Positions 50,547-61,231 of a stretch of 64,000 nt of DNA are shown in pieces. The position numbers and the translations under genes were made by a program. The notes under the pieces were generated by a model, which saw only the letters and a list, made by a program, of their open reading frames with translations, had not been told where the DNA came from and searched no databases. Positions within the stretch are counted from its first letter, which is position 1, and each line of letters opens with the position of its first letter. This DNA is from Haloarcula limicola (lineage in GTDB: Archaea; Halobacteriota; Halobacteria; Halobacteriales; Haloarculaceae), in contig NZ_WRXM01000002.1 of NCBI RefSeq assembly GCF_010119205.1, positions 984,982 through 1,048,981 of the forward strand. The letters run 5' to 3'.

Positions 50547-51266
50547 CTATAGCGATTCGCGCGGCTCGACGTTCCGGTTGCCGGCGGTGGCGTCGGCCCC
50601 CTCGGTCGGAGCGGCCCAGCGAACCGCGTTGTCGAGGACCCGCTGCACGTCGTCGCGGTGGTAGATGGGGTAGGTCTCGTGGCCCGGTCGGAAGTAGAAG
50701 ATGCTGCCCCGGCCCCGCTCGTAGCAACAGCCGCTTCGGAACACCTCGCCGCCCTCGAACCACGAGGTGAACACCAGCCGGTCGGGTTCTGGGACGCCGA
50801 ACGGCTCGCCGTACATCTCCGCCTCGTCGATGACCAGCGAGTCGTCCAGCCCGTCGGTGATCGGGTGGCCGGGGTCGACGACCCAGCAGCGCTCGCGCTC
50901 GCCGTCCTCGCGCCACGTCAGGTCACAGGGGGTCCCCAGCAACCGCTTGAACGGCTTGGAGGCGTGTGCCGAGTGGAGTACGAGCAGGCCCATCCCCTCG
51001 TGGACCCGCTCTGCGACTCGTTCGACGACCTCGTCCTCGACCTCGTCGTGGGCGGCGTGACCCCACCAGAGCAGCACGTCGGTGTCGTCGAGGACGGCCT
51101 CGGTGAGACCGTGCTCGGGTTCGTCCAGCGTCGCCGTGCGGGCGTCGTGGCCCCGGTCTTCGAGGGCGTCGGCGATGGTCGCGTGGATGCCGTCGGGGTA
51201 CACCTCGGCGACGGCGTCGTCTTCGCGTTCGTGGATGAACTCGTTCCAGACGGTGACGGAAGCCAT
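50547..51266 (-). CDS. ThuA-domain protein (trehalose utilisation family)
   Basis: This 239-residue protein has the ThuA/type 1 glutamine amidotransferase-like fold. Conserved stretches are [53 protein letters not shown] and [17 protein letters not shown]. ThuA proteins take part in uptake or oxidation of trehalose and related disaccharides in bacteria; in haloarchaea the role is unproven. It is monocistronic and divergent from the MBL-fold gene. The class I amidotransferase nucleophile is not in the standard position, as is typical for ThuA. Confidence 0.88.
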   Translation of the reverse strand: MASVTVWNEFIHEREDDAVAEVYPDGIHATIADALEDRGHDARTATLDEPEHGLTEAVLDDTDVLLWWGHAAHDEVEDEVVERVAERVHEGMGLLVLHSAHASKPFKRLLGTPCDLTWREDGERERCWVVDPGHPITDGLDDSLVIDEAEMYGEPFGVPEPDRLVFTSWFEGGEVFRSGCCYERGRGSIFYFRPGHETYPIYHRDDVQRVLDNAVRWAAPTEGADATAGNRNVEPRESL

Positions 51267-51343
51267 AGGTGGGGTCCGCGGGCGGCGGGTCTAAAGCTGG
51301 CGCTGTCAGTACACTCAAACGGCCGGCCCCCCACAGCCCGACC

Positions 51344-51955
51344 ATGGACGTTCACAACGTCACCGCCGACGCCGAGACGTTCACCTGCAACGCCTACCTC
51401 GCGACCGGCGAGCGGACGACGCTCGTCGACGCCGGCGCGATGAGCGGCGTGGTCGACGCGATCCGAGCGCACGCCGACGCCGTCGACGCCGTCGTCCTGA
51501 CCCACCAGCACGGCGACCACGTCGCGCAACTCGACGCCGTCCTCGACGCGTTCGACGCGGAGCTGTACGCCTACGCCGACCACTCGCGCCGTGACCACGC
51601 CATCGAGGACGGCGACGAACTGCTGGTCGGCGACGAGACCTGCGAAGTCGTCTACACGCCTGGCCACGCCGACGACCACGTCTCGCTGGTCTCCGAGAAC
51701 TCGCTGTTCTCCGGCGACGTGGTCGTCCACGACGACGGCGCGTTCGACGACGGTTCCTTCGGCCGCACGGACTCGCCGAACCAGTCCCGCGAGCGACTCA
51801 TCGAGAGCATCGAGGACCTCTTAGAACGGATGCCGGAGGGTGTCGAGCACATGTACTCGGGCCACGGCGGCGTCTTCCACGGCGACGTGCGCGAGGTGGT
51901 CGAACGCGCCCTCGAACGGGCCGAGCGCCGCGAACCGAAGTACCCCGACGAGTAG
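51344..51955 (+). CDS. MBL-fold metallohydrolase
   Basis: This 203-residue metallo-beta-lactamase fold enzyme has the metal motif LTHQHGDHVAQL (HxHxDH), the later His in YTPGHADDHVSLV, the Asp in LFSGDVVVHDDGAF and the last His in MYSGHGGVF, so all metal ligands are present. It is in the glyoxalase II-like subgroup; the substrate is unknown. The start at 51344 (MDVHNVTADAETF) is chosen because the upstream frame is a shadow of the ThuA promoter region. It is monocistronic. Confidence 0.88.
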   Translation: MDVHNVTADAETFTCNAYLATGERTTLVDAGAMSGVVDAIRAHADAVDAVVLTHQHGDHVAQLDAVLDAFDAELYAYADHSRRDHAIEDGDELLVGDETCEVVYTPGHADDHVSLVSENSLFSGDVVVHDDGAFDDGSFGRTDSPNQSRERLIESIEDLLERMPEGVEHMYSGHGGVFHGDVREVVERALERAERREPKYPDE

Positions 51956-52039
51956 CGACTTCCGACGACCGGCGGATCCGACCGAGCCGGAAGCGCCGCC
52001 GCTGGACGAGTACGCTGCCGGGAGAAATCGAGAGCCGGA

Positions 52040-53328
<1,289 letters not shown>

Positions 53329-53344
53329 GCGATTCGGTGGTCGG

Positions 53345-53860
53345 TCACTCCTCGACGAGGTAGTCGTCCTGCACCGCGATCACGTCGCTCGAATCCTCGC
53401 AGTCGGCGTACCGTTCGAGGGGCTCCTCGTTGAGTTCGAGGAAGGTGTGCCCCCAGGAGAACTTCGAGAGGAGGCGCTCGGCGTGGTCGCGTTCCCCGAG
53501 GATACAGAGCGCGCCGGCGAAGGCCTCGACGGTGTTCAACTGGAACGGCGTCCCGTAGTTGACCGGGTTGGCGGCGACGAGGAAGGGGAGCGAGCGGTGG
53601 ACGCCCTGTAAGTCGAACGCTTCCCGCTCGGCGGTCTCCCACGAGCAATCGAGGACGACCAACCGATCGTGTCGCGCGCCGTCGCCCGCGTCGGCCCGGT
53701 CGGCCGGCGAGATGGCCTGCTCGGCGAAGGGGTTGAGGACGACGCCCGGCGGCGTCGAGCGCGTCGCTCGGTGGAGCTCGGCGAGGTCGAACCGGGCGAG
53801 CTTCCGGGCGCTGCACTTCTTCGGGTCGTCGTCGCCCTCGTAGCGGACGTGAAGTTCCAC
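53345..53860 (-). CDS. tsr3: Tsr3-type rRNA aminocarboxypropyltransferase (DUF367)
   Basis: This 171-residue enzyme transfers the 3-amino-3-carboxypropyl group from S-adenosylmethionine to a modified uridine of small-subunit rRNA (the acp modification near the decoding site). Conserved stretches are [47 protein letters not shown] and [12 protein letters not shown]. The N-terminal RLI-like part is short, as usual in archaea. It converges with the enolase-like gene, with only 16 bases between stops. It is monocistronic and divergent from the peroxiredoxin gene. Confidence 0.93.
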   Translation of the reverse strand: MELHVRYEGDDDPKKCSARKLARFDLAELHRATRSTPPGVVLNPFAEQAISPADRADAGDGARHDRLVVLDCSWETAEREAFDLQGVHRSLPFLVAANPVNYGTPFQLNTVEAFAGALCILGERDHAERLLSKFSWGHTFLELNEEPLERYADCEDSSDVIAVQDDYLVEE

Positions 53861-53934
53861 GCCCGAACTACCGCTCGCGGGGGCAAAAACGGCTCGTTCC
53901 GCCCGCCGCTCTCCGCGCGGCCGATGTCAGCTAC

Positions 53935-53941
53935 CCTTAAG
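53935..53941 (+). promoter_or_regulatory. TATA-like box of the peroxiredoxin gene
   Basis: CCTTAAG lies 24 bases before the ATG at 53965, indicating a leaderless message. Confidence 0.6.
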
Positions 53942-53964
53942 TATCGGTAGTCCGACGTGCGACT

Positions 53965-55383
53965 ATGCTTTCGGCGGGGGGACGAGCGCCGACGTTCGAA
54001 CTGCCGGCTCTAGTCGACGGCGAGCGCCGTCGCGTCGCGCTCTCGGAGTACCTCGGCGAGGACGTGGTGATCCTCGCGTTCTACCCGGCCGACTTCAACC
54101 CCGCCTGCGACGACACGTCGTGTGACCTGGACGAACTCGACCTCTTCACGATGCAGAAGGACGTGACGATCCTCGGCATCAGTCCGGACTCGGTGTACAG
54201 TCACCGGGCGTTCGCCGAGCGCTACGACCTCAAGATCCCGCTTCTCGCCGACACCGCCGGCGAGGTCGCCGAACGGTACGACGTCGCGTTCGTCGACGAT
54301 ATCGGCCAGCGACTGCTCGAACGGGCCGTCGCCGTCGTCGACCACGACGGCGTCGTCCAGTACGCCTGGAGCACGGGCGACGTGACCGAACTCCCCCGGG
54401 TCGAGGAGCTGAAAGACGCCATCGCCGACACCGGCGGCGACGACACCGCCTTCGCCCGGTATCGCGTCGGCTACGCTCACTACACGGAGGGCCGGCGGGC
54501 GTTCACCGCGGCCATGGGGGAGTTCGGCGATTCCGAGTGGATGCTGGCCCAGAGCGACTTCCAGCGCGCCCGCGAGGCGTTCGACGACGCCGCCGACCGG
54601 TTCGACACCGCGGTTCGGTTCGTCGACGACCCGGCGCTCGAACCGATCTACGACGGTTCGAAGGCGAAGGCGACCGCGCTCTGGCAGGCCGCCGACTGGC
54701 TGGTGGAATCGGCGAGCGCCTACGCCAGCGGGAGCGGTGCCGAGGGCCAGACCCTCCGCGACGACGCGGAGGGACCGCTCGAAACCGCCCGGACGTACGC
54801 GGAACCGCCGGACCCCGACGAGCGGTGGCCGCCGGAGCGAACGGACGTGGTGAGGGGCGATCACGAGACGAGCAGCATCCTGCCGGACGAGAGCGAACAG
54901 ATAGATACCGCCCTCGGCGTGGACATCGACGACGCGGTGGCGTCCGACGGCGACGAGACGGGCGCATCGAGCGAATCGGCCGATCCGTCGAGCGAACCCG
55001 AACCGGTGACGGCCGAAGCCGATGGGACAGCGAGCGGCGATGCGGTGGACGGAGACGGGCGGGAGAGTGAAGACGACGACCCGAAAATCGGCGACGAGGA
55101 GCTCGCCGAGATTCAGGCCGAACTGACCGCTAACGCTCCCGACGAATCCCCGAGGGAAGGGGTGACCGAAGCGCCGACGGCGATGGTCGACGCGCCGCCC
55201 GCGCGAGACGACGCGACCGATGGCGGGAACGCGAGCTCGGACAGCGAGACCGGAACCGACACCGAGAAAACCCGCGACGGCGAATCCGGCAGCGCAGAGG
55301 ACGACGAGTCCGCCGGCGAGAACGGCGACGCGCCGGCGGAGCTCGAACTGACCGACCCGACCGAAGGATCCGACGATGAGTGA
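53965..55383 (+). CDS. Peroxiredoxin with long acidic C-terminal extension
   Basis: This 472-residue protein has an N-terminal AhpC/TSA domain (about 1-155) with LAFYPADFNPACDDTSCDLD, where the first Cys is the likely peroxidatic residue. LGISPDSVYSHRAFAERYDL and FVDDIGQRLLERAVAVVDHD follow. A helical region (about 165-280; RVGYAHYTEGRRAFTAAMGE) resembles a four-helix or TPR-like segment. The last 180 residues are an acidic Ser/Glu/Asp-rich, probably disordered tail. Ordinary peroxiredoxins have 150-220 residues, so this is a fusion. It overlaps the SnoaL-like gene by 8 bases. It probably detoxifies peroxides; the tail's function is unknown. Confidence 0.85.
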   Translation: MLSAGGRAPTFELPALVDGERRRVALSEYLGEDVVILAFYPADFNPACDDTSCDLDELDLFTMQKDVTILGISPDSVYSHRAFAERYDLKIPLLADTAGEVAERYDVAFVDDIGQRLLERAVAVVDHDGVVQYAWSTGDVTELPRVEELKDAIADTGGDDTAFARYRVGYAHYTEGRRAFTAAMGEFGDSEWMLAQSDFQRAREAFDDAADRFDTAVRFVDDPALEPIYDGSKAKATALWQAADWLVESASAYASGSGAEGQTLRDDAEGPLETARTYAEPPDPDERWPPERTDVVRGDHETSSILPDESEQIDTALGVDIDDAVASDGDETGASSESADPSSEPEPVTAEADGTASGDAVDGDGRESEDDDPKIGDEELAEIQAELTANAPDESPREGVTEAPTAMVDAPPARDDATDGGNASSDSETGTDTEKTRDGESGSAEDDESAGENGDAPAELELTDPTEGSDDE

Positions 55384-55735
55384 CCTCCCGCCCGACACGC
55401 CGCCGACGGAACGCGCACAGCTGTACTACCGCGCGCTGGACGAGGACGACTACGACCTGCTGGCGCGACTGCTCGCGGCGTCGTTCGTCCACGACCGGCC
55501 CGACCGGACCATCGAGGGTCGCGACCGGTTCGTCCGGTTCATGCGCGAGGAGCGCCCGCAGAAGGACACTACTCACCGGATAACCGGCGTCTACCGCCGC
55601 GACGACGAGAGCTCGCCCGAAGTCGGCGTTCGGGGCCGACTGCTTTCGGCCGACGGCGAGCGCATCGTCCGGTTCGTGGACGTCTTCGAGTTCGCCGACC
55701 GCCGTATTCAGCGTATCCAGACGTATACACGGTAG
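55376..55735 (+). CDS. SnoaL/NTF2-like protein
   Basis: This 119-residue protein of the NTF2-like cone fold has ERAQLYYRALDEDDYDLLAR followed by FVHDRPDRTIEGRDRFVRFM and the strand RFVDVFEFADRRIQRIQTYT, the usual SnoaL-like outline. Such small proteins bind hydrophobic ligands or act as isomerases/hydrolases; the activity here cannot be named. It overlaps the peroxiredoxin gene by 8 bases and is probably co-translated, suggesting a link with oxidative stress (inference). Confidence 0.85.
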   Translation: MSDLPPDTPPTERAQLYYRALDEDDYDLLARLLAASFVHDRPDRTIEGRDRFVRFMREERPQKDTTHRITGVYRRDDESSPEVGVRGRLLSADGERIVRFVDVFEFADRRIQRIQTYTR

Positions 55736-55747
55736 GTGGCAGTAATC

Positions 55748-55761
55748 CATGATAGATCATG
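55748..55761. terminator. Perfect palindrome after the SnoaL gene
   Basis: CATGAT and ATCATG surround AG, 12 bases after the SnoaL-like stop. It is a candidate terminator or regulator site. The rest of the 211-base gap up to 55946 includes a direct repeat of CGTCTGAC (near 55823-55845) and nothing else recognised. Confidence 0.35.
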
Positions 55762-55946
55762 CAGCAGGTGGAGCGCTACGGGAGAGTGAAACTGTTGGGA
55801 GGGTCCGAAACGCTGACAGGCGTCTGACGCATAACGTCTGACTAAGTCCCGGTACCGCTGTTTTACCCCGGACCGCCTAAATCACGGTGCGACGGACCGG
55901 TCGCCAGTTAGGCCGCGTGTAGTAATGGTCCGTAAGGCCGTGGGGA

Positions 55947-56429
55947 ATGGACATGTCGAAGCCGTCCAGCACCCCCAACAACGCAGTCACCGAGCGGCAG
56001 ACCGAGTTCCGAATCAGGAACGGCGCGAAAGCCCTGGTGACTTCCGGGTCAAAGGTGCTCGTGGTCAAGGAGCGCCACTCGGACGGGACCCCGTTCTGGA
56101 CGCTCCCCGGCGGCGGCGTTCACGACGGCGAGTCCGCCACCGACGGCCTCCACCGCGAGCTGGACGAGGAACTCCACTGCCGAGCGCGCGTCGACGGGCC
56201 GCTGACCCAGTTCTGGTACACGCACGACAGCCTCGAGAACACGGTGTCGGAATACACCGTCTACGACTGCACGCTGCTTTCCGATCCCGTCCCCAACGAG
56301 GACGAGGGCGTCTTCGAAGCCCGTTGGGTCACGCCGTCGGCGCTCCCCTCGGCGACGCTGCCACAGGTACGCCACGTCTGTCAGCACGTCGCGGACCTGC
56401 CGACGGCGACGGTCATCGCCAACGACTGA
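55947..56429 (+). CDS. NUDIX hydrolase
   Basis: This 160-residue NUDIX protein hydrolyses a nucleoside diphosphate linked to another moiety. The NUDIX box is GGGVHDGESATDGLHRELDE followed by ELHC, with the usual final Gly-hydrophobic pair replaced by His-Cys; catalytic glutamates are kept. Start choice is between 55947 (MDMSKPSS) and 55953; a TATA-like TAGTAAT lies about 25-30 bases upstream. It converges with serS, with four bases between stops. The substrate is unknown. Confidence 0.88.
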   Translation: MDMSKPSSTPNNAVTERQTEFRIRNGAKALVTSGSKVLVVKERHSDGTPFWTLPGGGVHDGESATDGLHRELDEELHCRARVDGPLTQFWYTHDSLENTVSEYTVYDCTLLSDPVPNEDEGVFEARWVTPSALPSATLPQVRHVCQHVADLPTATVIAND

Positions 56430-56433
56430 CCGT

Positions 56434-57810
56434 TTACTCGCCCTCGCCGAGCGCGCTCTCGCCGACCGGCTCCGACCCCTCGATGACTTCCTGGCCGCCC
56501 ATGTACGGGCGCAGCGGTTCCGGCACGGTTATCGTGCCGTCCTCGTTCTGGTAGTACTCCATGATCGCGACCATCACGCGCGGCACCGCTAAGCCGGAGC
56601 CGTTGAGCGTGTGGAGGTACTGCGCGGACTCGTGCGGTTCGGGCCGGTAGTGGATGCCCGCCCGGCGGGCCTGGAAGTCCTCGAAGTTCGAGACGGAGGA
56701 GACTTCGAGCCAGCGGCCGCCCACGTCGGGCCCGTCCTCCATGTCGTCGCCGGGTGCCCAGACCTCGATGTCGTACTTCTTGGTCTGCGTGAAGCCCATG
56801 TCGCCGGTGCACATCTCCAGCACGCGGTAGGGCAGGCCGAGCTCGTCCAGCACCGCTTCGGCCTCCCCGAGTAAGGCCTCCAGTCGGTCGTAACTGTGCT
56901 CGGGCCGAACGAAGTTGACGAGTTCGACCTTGTGGAACTGGTGGACGCGGACGTACCCGCGCGTCTCGGTGCCGTGTTCGCCGGCCTCCCGGCGGAAGTT
57001 CGGCGAGAACGCCTGGTGCTTGATGGGGAGGTCGTCGTCCAGCAAGATCTCGTCGCGGTACATGTTGGTGACTGGCACCTCCGCCGTCGGCAGGAGCCAC
57101 AGGTCGTCGTCGTCGTACTCGTCGTCCTGCCGGGCCTCGACGCGGTAGGCGTCTTCGTCGAACTTCGGCAGCTGCCCGGTGCCGCGCATCGACGCGCTGT
57201 TGACCGGGATCGGCGGCAGCACGTCGGAATAGCCCTGCTCGCGGTGGAGCGAGAGCATGAACTGAATCAGCGCGTGTTCGAGCCGCGCGCCGGCCCCCTT
57301 CACGAACTGGTAGCCGCCGCCGCTGACCTTCGCGCCGCGCTCGAAGTCCAGCACGTCGAGTTCCTCCCCGATATCGTAGTGGGGAATCACCTCCTCGGGC
57401 AGCTCGCGCAGGTCGTCGAATCCGCGCCGGTAGCGCTCGACGTTGTCCGCCTCGCCGTCGCCGGTCGGCACGGAGTCGTGGGGGATGTTCGGCAGTTCGA
57501 GCAGCGCGTCTTCGAGTTCGCTCTCCAGTTCGTCGGCCCGGTCTTCGACCTCCTGTAGCTGGTCTTTCAGCTCCTGCGACCGGTCGATGGCCGCCTGGGC
57601 CTCGTCCTCCTGGCCCTCCTGTTTGAGCTTGCCGATCTTCTTCGAGACCTCGTTTCGCTCCTGTCTGAGCCCGTCGCCCCTGGCCTTCAGTTCCCGCCAC
57701 TCCTCGTCGATGTCCAGAATCGCGTCGAGGTCCACGCCCGTGACGCCCTTCCGCTCGATGGCGTCCCGGACCGTCTCGGGGTTCTCCCGGACGAACTGTC
57801 TCGATAACAT
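56434..57810 (-). CDS. serS: Seryl-tRNA synthetase
   Basis: This 458-residue class II synthetase charges tRNA-Ser (and tRNA-Sec where present). It has an N-terminal two-helix coiled coil that binds the tRNA long arm ([20 protein letters not shown] to about residue 110). The catalytic domain has motif 2 ([20 protein letters not shown]) and motif 3 ([20 protein letters not shown]). It is the bacterial-type SerRS as in most haloarchaea. The start at 57810 ([16 protein letters not shown]) is the conserved beginning; the 54 codons upstream in frame are not. Repeat element R4 begins about 100 bases upstream. Confidence 0.97.
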   Translation of the reverse strand: MLSRQFVRENPETVRDAIERKGVTGVDLDAILDIDEEWRELKARGDGLRQERNEVSKKIGKLKQEGQEDEAQAAIDRSQELKDQLQEVEDRADELESELEDALLELPNIPHDSVPTGDGEADNVERYRRGFDDLRELPEEVIPHYDIGEELDVLDFERGAKVSGGGYQFVKGAGARLEHALIQFMLSLHREQGYSDVLPPIPVNSASMRGTGQLPKFDEDAYRVEARQDDEYDDDDLWLLPTAEVPVTNMYRDEILLDDDLPIKHQAFSPNFRREAGEHGTETRGYVRVHQFHKVELVNFVRPEHSYDRLEALLGEAEAVLDELGLPYRVLEMCTGDMGFTQTKKYDIEVWAPGDDMEDGPDVGGRWLEVSSVSNFEDFQARRAGIHYRPEPHESAQYLHTLNGSGLAVPRVMVAIMEYYQNEDGTITVPEPLRPYMGGQEVIEGSEPVGESALGEGE

Positions 57811-57911
57811 GTCCGGCGGTTCTCGACGGGCGGAATTAGGCGTGTCGGTCCTAGCATTCGTAATCGCATGGAACGGTGGTTCGTGTGCTTCCGTGACGAC
57901 GAACTCGGTCA

Positions 57912-58194
57912 AGAACAGCCAGAAAGCCCCCGGACGCTCGATTGCCGGGACTCGCTGCGCGCTTCCTTTCACTCACTTCGTTCGCTCAGTCCAGTGCTTG
58001 CGTCGTCCGGGCTAATCGAGCGTCCGGCCCCTTTCAGTCCCACCCGGTCGACCGTTCCACGGGGCGGGACTGAAAGGGGCGGTGGGCTACGCGAACCCCG
58101 GTGAAGTAAGCACTGCACTGAACGAGCGTAGCGAGTGAGGGAAGCGCGCAACGAACCGCGGGAGCGTAGCCCACCGGGGCTTTCTGGCTGTTCT
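57912..58194. repeat. Structured repeat element R4 (complete two-unit copy)
   Basis: This is the most complete copy. Terminal inverted repeats of 19 bases (AGAACAGCCAGAAAGCCCC at 57912-57930 and its complement at 58176-58194) enclose two mirror-image units. The left unit pairs a 14-base arm, 57930-57943 with 58014-58027 (CGGACGCTCGATT core). The right unit pairs a 13-base arm, 58080-58092 with 58164-58176 (CGGTGGGCTACGC core). A 15-base inner repeat, GCCCCTTTCAGTCCC (58027-58041) and complement (58066-58080), joins them. The whole would fold as a cruciform or clover. It sits in the divergent gap between serS and an MBL-fold gene. Confidence 0.85.
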
Positions 58195-58278
58195 CAGTCG
58201 TACCGCCACTACTTGCGAGAGATTCGAAGGTTGCTAGCGGTCACAACGGTTTTCCCGCCACCAAGCGCCACCCTATAC

Positions 58279-59181
58279 ATGGCAATCGGTGACGTGTACG
58301 AGGTCGAGGCGTGCGAGGACGTCCACTACGTCGACACCGGGATGTACGACGTGCCGGAGTACGGCTCCGTCTACGTCGTGGACGCCGAGCGACCGGCGCT
58401 GGTCGATACGGGACTCGGGACGAACTACGAGCGAATCCTCGACGCGATGGACGCGGTCGGAATCGCGCCCGAGGAACTGGAGGTCATCGCGCTGACGCAC
58501 ATCCATCTGGACCACGCGGGCGGGGCCGGGTATCTGGTCGAGGAGTGCCCGAACGCGACGGTGTACGTCCACGAACTCGGCGCTCGCCACCTCGTCGACC
58601 CCGAGCGGATCTGGGAGGGGACGAAGGGGGCCGTCGGCGACCAGATCGAGTTCTACGCCGAGCCGAAGCCCGTCCCCGAGGAGCGCGTCGTCGAACTGAC
58701 CGACGGCGACGAGATCGACCTCGGCGACCGCGCCTTCGAGGCCGTCCACGCGCCGGGTCACGCCCCCCATCAGGTGGTGTTTCACGACCCGAGTATCGGC
58801 GGCGTCTTCACGGCCGACGCGGCGGGTATCTACACGCCCTCGACCGACGAGGTCCACGTCACGACGCCGCCGGTGAACTTCGACTTGGAACGGGCGCTCG
58901 CGGACGTAGAGACGATCCGAGATATCGACCCCGAGACCCTGCTGTACGGGCATTTCGGTCCGGCAGCGACCGCCGATCGACTCGACGAGTACGCCGAGAA
59001 GCTCGACGAGTGGGTCGCCGCCGTCGCCGAGAAGCGCGCGGAACTGGGTGACGACGAGGCCGTCGCCGACCACTTCGTGGAGACGGTCGAGACGCCCGAG
59101 ATCTGGGGCGAGCGCAAGGCCAGCGCCGAGGTGGCGATGAACGTCCGCGGCGTCCTCGTCTCGCTGGACCGCGAGGAGTAG
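58279..59181 (+). CDS. MBL-fold metallohydrolase
   Basis: This 300-residue metallo-beta-lactamase fold protein has the metal motif LTHIHLDHAGGAGYL (HxHxDH), the second His in VHAPGHAPHQVVF, the Asp in GGVFTADAAGIYTP and the last His in LLYGHFGPA. It is longer than the gene product at 51344 and has a C-terminal helical cap. The substrate is unknown; similar proteins include hydrolases of thioesters and lactones. The start at 58279 (MAIGDVYEVEACED) was chosen because the upstream frame reads into repeat element R4. Confidence 0.88.
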   Translation: MAIGDVYEVEACEDVHYVDTGMYDVPEYGSVYVVDAERPALVDTGLGTNYERILDAMDAVGIAPEELEVIALTHIHLDHAGGAGYLVEECPNATVYVHELGARHLVDPERIWEGTKGAVGDQIEFYAEPKPVPEERVVELTDGDEIDLGDRAFEAVHAPGHAPHQVVFHDPSIGGVFTADAAGIYTPSTDEVHVTTPPVNFDLERALADVETIRDIDPETLLYGHFGPAATADRLDEYAEKLDEWVAAVAEKRAELGDDEAVADHFVETVETPEIWGERKASAEVAMNVRGVLVSLDREE

Positions 59182-59281
59182 GGTTCGAGTACGACGGCAG
59201 TAACCGCCACCCGCCTCACGGACGGGAGTAAGTGCGTTTATAGGAGGGGGATACTTTGTCGGAAACAGATGGAGGACAGCA

Positions 59282-61231
59282 GTGGCTGGTAGCTCCGGAC
59301 TCCTGATTCCGCTGGTCGCCGGCATCATCGGGTTGGGCGTCCTCGCACAGGTTCTCGCCGCCCGCCTCCGAGTACCGAGTATCATCTTCTACCTGTTGGT
59401 CGGCGTCGTCATCGGCCAACCCGGACTCGGACTCATCACGAGCGACACCTTCGGCCCCGCGCTGACGGCGATCGTCGGGCTCGCCGTCGCCATCATCGTC
59501 TTCGAGGGGGCGTACCACCTCCGCTTCGAGCGTATCCGCGAGGCCCCGACCGCGACGTTCCGTCTGGTCACGCTTGGGGCGGCTATCGCCCTCGTGGGCA
59601 CGGCGGTCGCGGTCAAGTTCGCCTTCGCCGACGCGGCGGTGACGTGGAACCTCGCGTTCCTCATCGGTGCGTTGCTGGTGGCGACCGGGCCGACGGTCAT
59701 CACGCCGATCCTCAACGTCGTGCCGGTCAGAGACCGGGTGGCGACGGCCCTGGAGACGGAGGGGATCGTCAACGACGTGACCGCGGCGATCATCGCCGTC
59801 GTCGTCTTCGAGACGGTCAACCCCGGCGCGACGAGCGACGGGCTGTTGCAGGCGTTCGCGCTCCGGCTCGGGACGGGCTTGCTCGTCGGGCTCGTCGTCG
59901 CGGGCGTGCTGTACTACCTCCTCCAGTATATCGACCTCTCGCCCGGCGACGCCCCGCGGAACTCCCGATTGCTGGTGCTCGCCGGGGCCCTGGTCGCCTA
60001 CGCGGCAGCGAACACGATCGCGACGGAAGCCGGCGTGGCCGCGGCGGCCACCGCCGGCATGGCGCTCGGCAACGTCGACCACCCCTACGAGGAGGACATC
60101 GAGTCGTTCAAGGGCGACATCACGCTGCTGGTGCTCTCGTTCGTGTTCATCGCGCTGGCGGCCCAGCTCAGCCTCGACGCGCTCATCGACGTGGGCCTGG
60201 CCGGCATCGCGGTCGTCCTCGCCGTCGCGCTCGTCATTCGCCCGGCGCTGGTGTTCGCCTCGACGGTCGGCGACCGCTTCACCCGCGCGGAGAAGTGGTT
60301 CGTCAGCTTCGTCGGCCCGCGCGGTATCATCCCGGCGTCGGTGGCGACGCTCTTCGCCGCGGAACTCAACAACGTCGCCGGAGAGCTGCGGACGGAGGCC
60401 GAGAGCGCGAGCGGGCAGGAGGCCGAACAGCTCGTCGCGCAGGCGGATCTGCTGGCGAACCAGGCGGAGATTCTACTCGGGACCGTCTTTCTGGTCATCT
60501 TCGTGACCGCCCTGTTCGAGGGCGGTCTCGCGCGGTACATCGCGGAGAAACTGGACGTGATACCAATGCGAGTCATCATCGTCGGCGGCGGACAGGTGGG
60601 CCGTGCGCTCGCCATGCGCCTCGAAGACCGGGGCGAGAACGTCGTCATCATCGAGGAGGACGAATCGATCGTCGAACGCGCCCGCAACGACGGCTTCGCC
60701 GTCGAGTGGGGGGACGGCACCGACACGGACGTCCTCCGGTCGGCCGGCACCGCGAAGGCCAAGACCGTCGTGGCCGCGACCGGGGACGACGACGCCAACC
60801 TGCTGGTCTCACAGCTGGCCAGTTCGAAGTTCGACGTCGAACGGGTCATCGCCCGGGCCAACAACCCCGACAACGTCGAGGCGTTCGAGGAGCTCGGCGT
60901 CCGGACCATCTCCTCGGCGATGGCGACGGCGTGGGCCATCGACAACCAGATCGAGCGCCCGGCCATCGCCCACTGGATGACCGACGTGGGCCGGACCGGC
61001 GACGTGCAGGAGGTCGAAGTGCTGAACGAGGAACTCGTCGGGAAGACGGTCCGCGAGGTCGGACCCATGCTCCCCGAAGCCTGTCTCATCGCCCTCGTCA
61101 GCGGCGAGGACCACAGGGAGGCCGACGTCCCGACCGCGGATTACGTCCTGCAGAAAGGCGACATGGTCACGCTGTTGGGGCGGCGAGAATCGGTCCGCGA
61201 CGGGATGGCGCTGGTCGGTAACGGCGACTAG
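59282..61231 (+). CDS. CPA-type Na+/H+ antiporter fused to TrkA domains
   Basis: This 649-residue protein has an N-terminal 12-13 helix cation/proton antiporter domain (PSIIFYLLVGVVIGQPGLGL, GALLVATGPTVITPI, LETEGIVNDVTAAIIAVVVF with the conserved END/Asp region). A cytoplasmic TrkA-N (RCK) domain follows (VIIVGGGQVGRALAMRLEDR, a GxGxxG-type fold), then a TrkA-C domain (VEVLNEELVGKTVREVGP). RCK domains bind NAD(H) or nucleotides and gate transport. It helps keep Na+ or K+ balance. The start codon is GTG at 59282. Its TAG overlaps the thioesterase stop on the other strand. Confidence 0.9.
   Translation: MAGSSGLLIPLVAGIIGLGVLAQVLAARLRVPSIIFYLLVGVVIGQPGLGLITSDTFGPALTAIVGLAVAIIVFEGAYHLRFERIREAPTATFRLVTLGAAIALVGTAVAVKFAFADAAVTWNLAFLIGALLVATGPTVITPILNVVPVRDRVATALETEGIVNDVTAAIIAVVVFETVNPGATSDGLLQAFALRLGTGLLVGLVVAGVLYYLLQYIDLSPGDAPRNSRLLVLAGALVAYAAANTIATEAGVAAAATAGMALGNVDHPYEEDIESFKGDITLLVLSFVFIALAAQLSLDALIDVGLAGIAVVLAVALVIRPALVFASTVGDRFTRAEKWFVSFVGPRGIIPASVATLFAAELNNVAGELRTEAESASGQEAEQLVAQADLLANQAEILLGTVFLVIFVTALFEGGLARYIAEKLDVIPMRVIIVGGGQVGRALAMRLEDRGENVVIIEEDESIVERARNDGFAVEWGDGTDTDVLRSAGTAKAKTVVAATGDDDANLLVSQLASSKFDVERVIARANNPDNVEAFEELGVRTISSAMATAWAIDNQIERPAIAHWMTDVGRTGDVQEVEVLNEELVGKTVREVGPMLPEACLIALVSGEDHREADVPTADYVLQKGDMVTLLGRRESVRDGMALVGNGD

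Noticed and set aside
57912-58194. Insertion sequence
   Set aside because: Terminal inverted repeats exist but no transposase gene and no clear target duplication are visible, so only a non-autonomous repeat is claimed.
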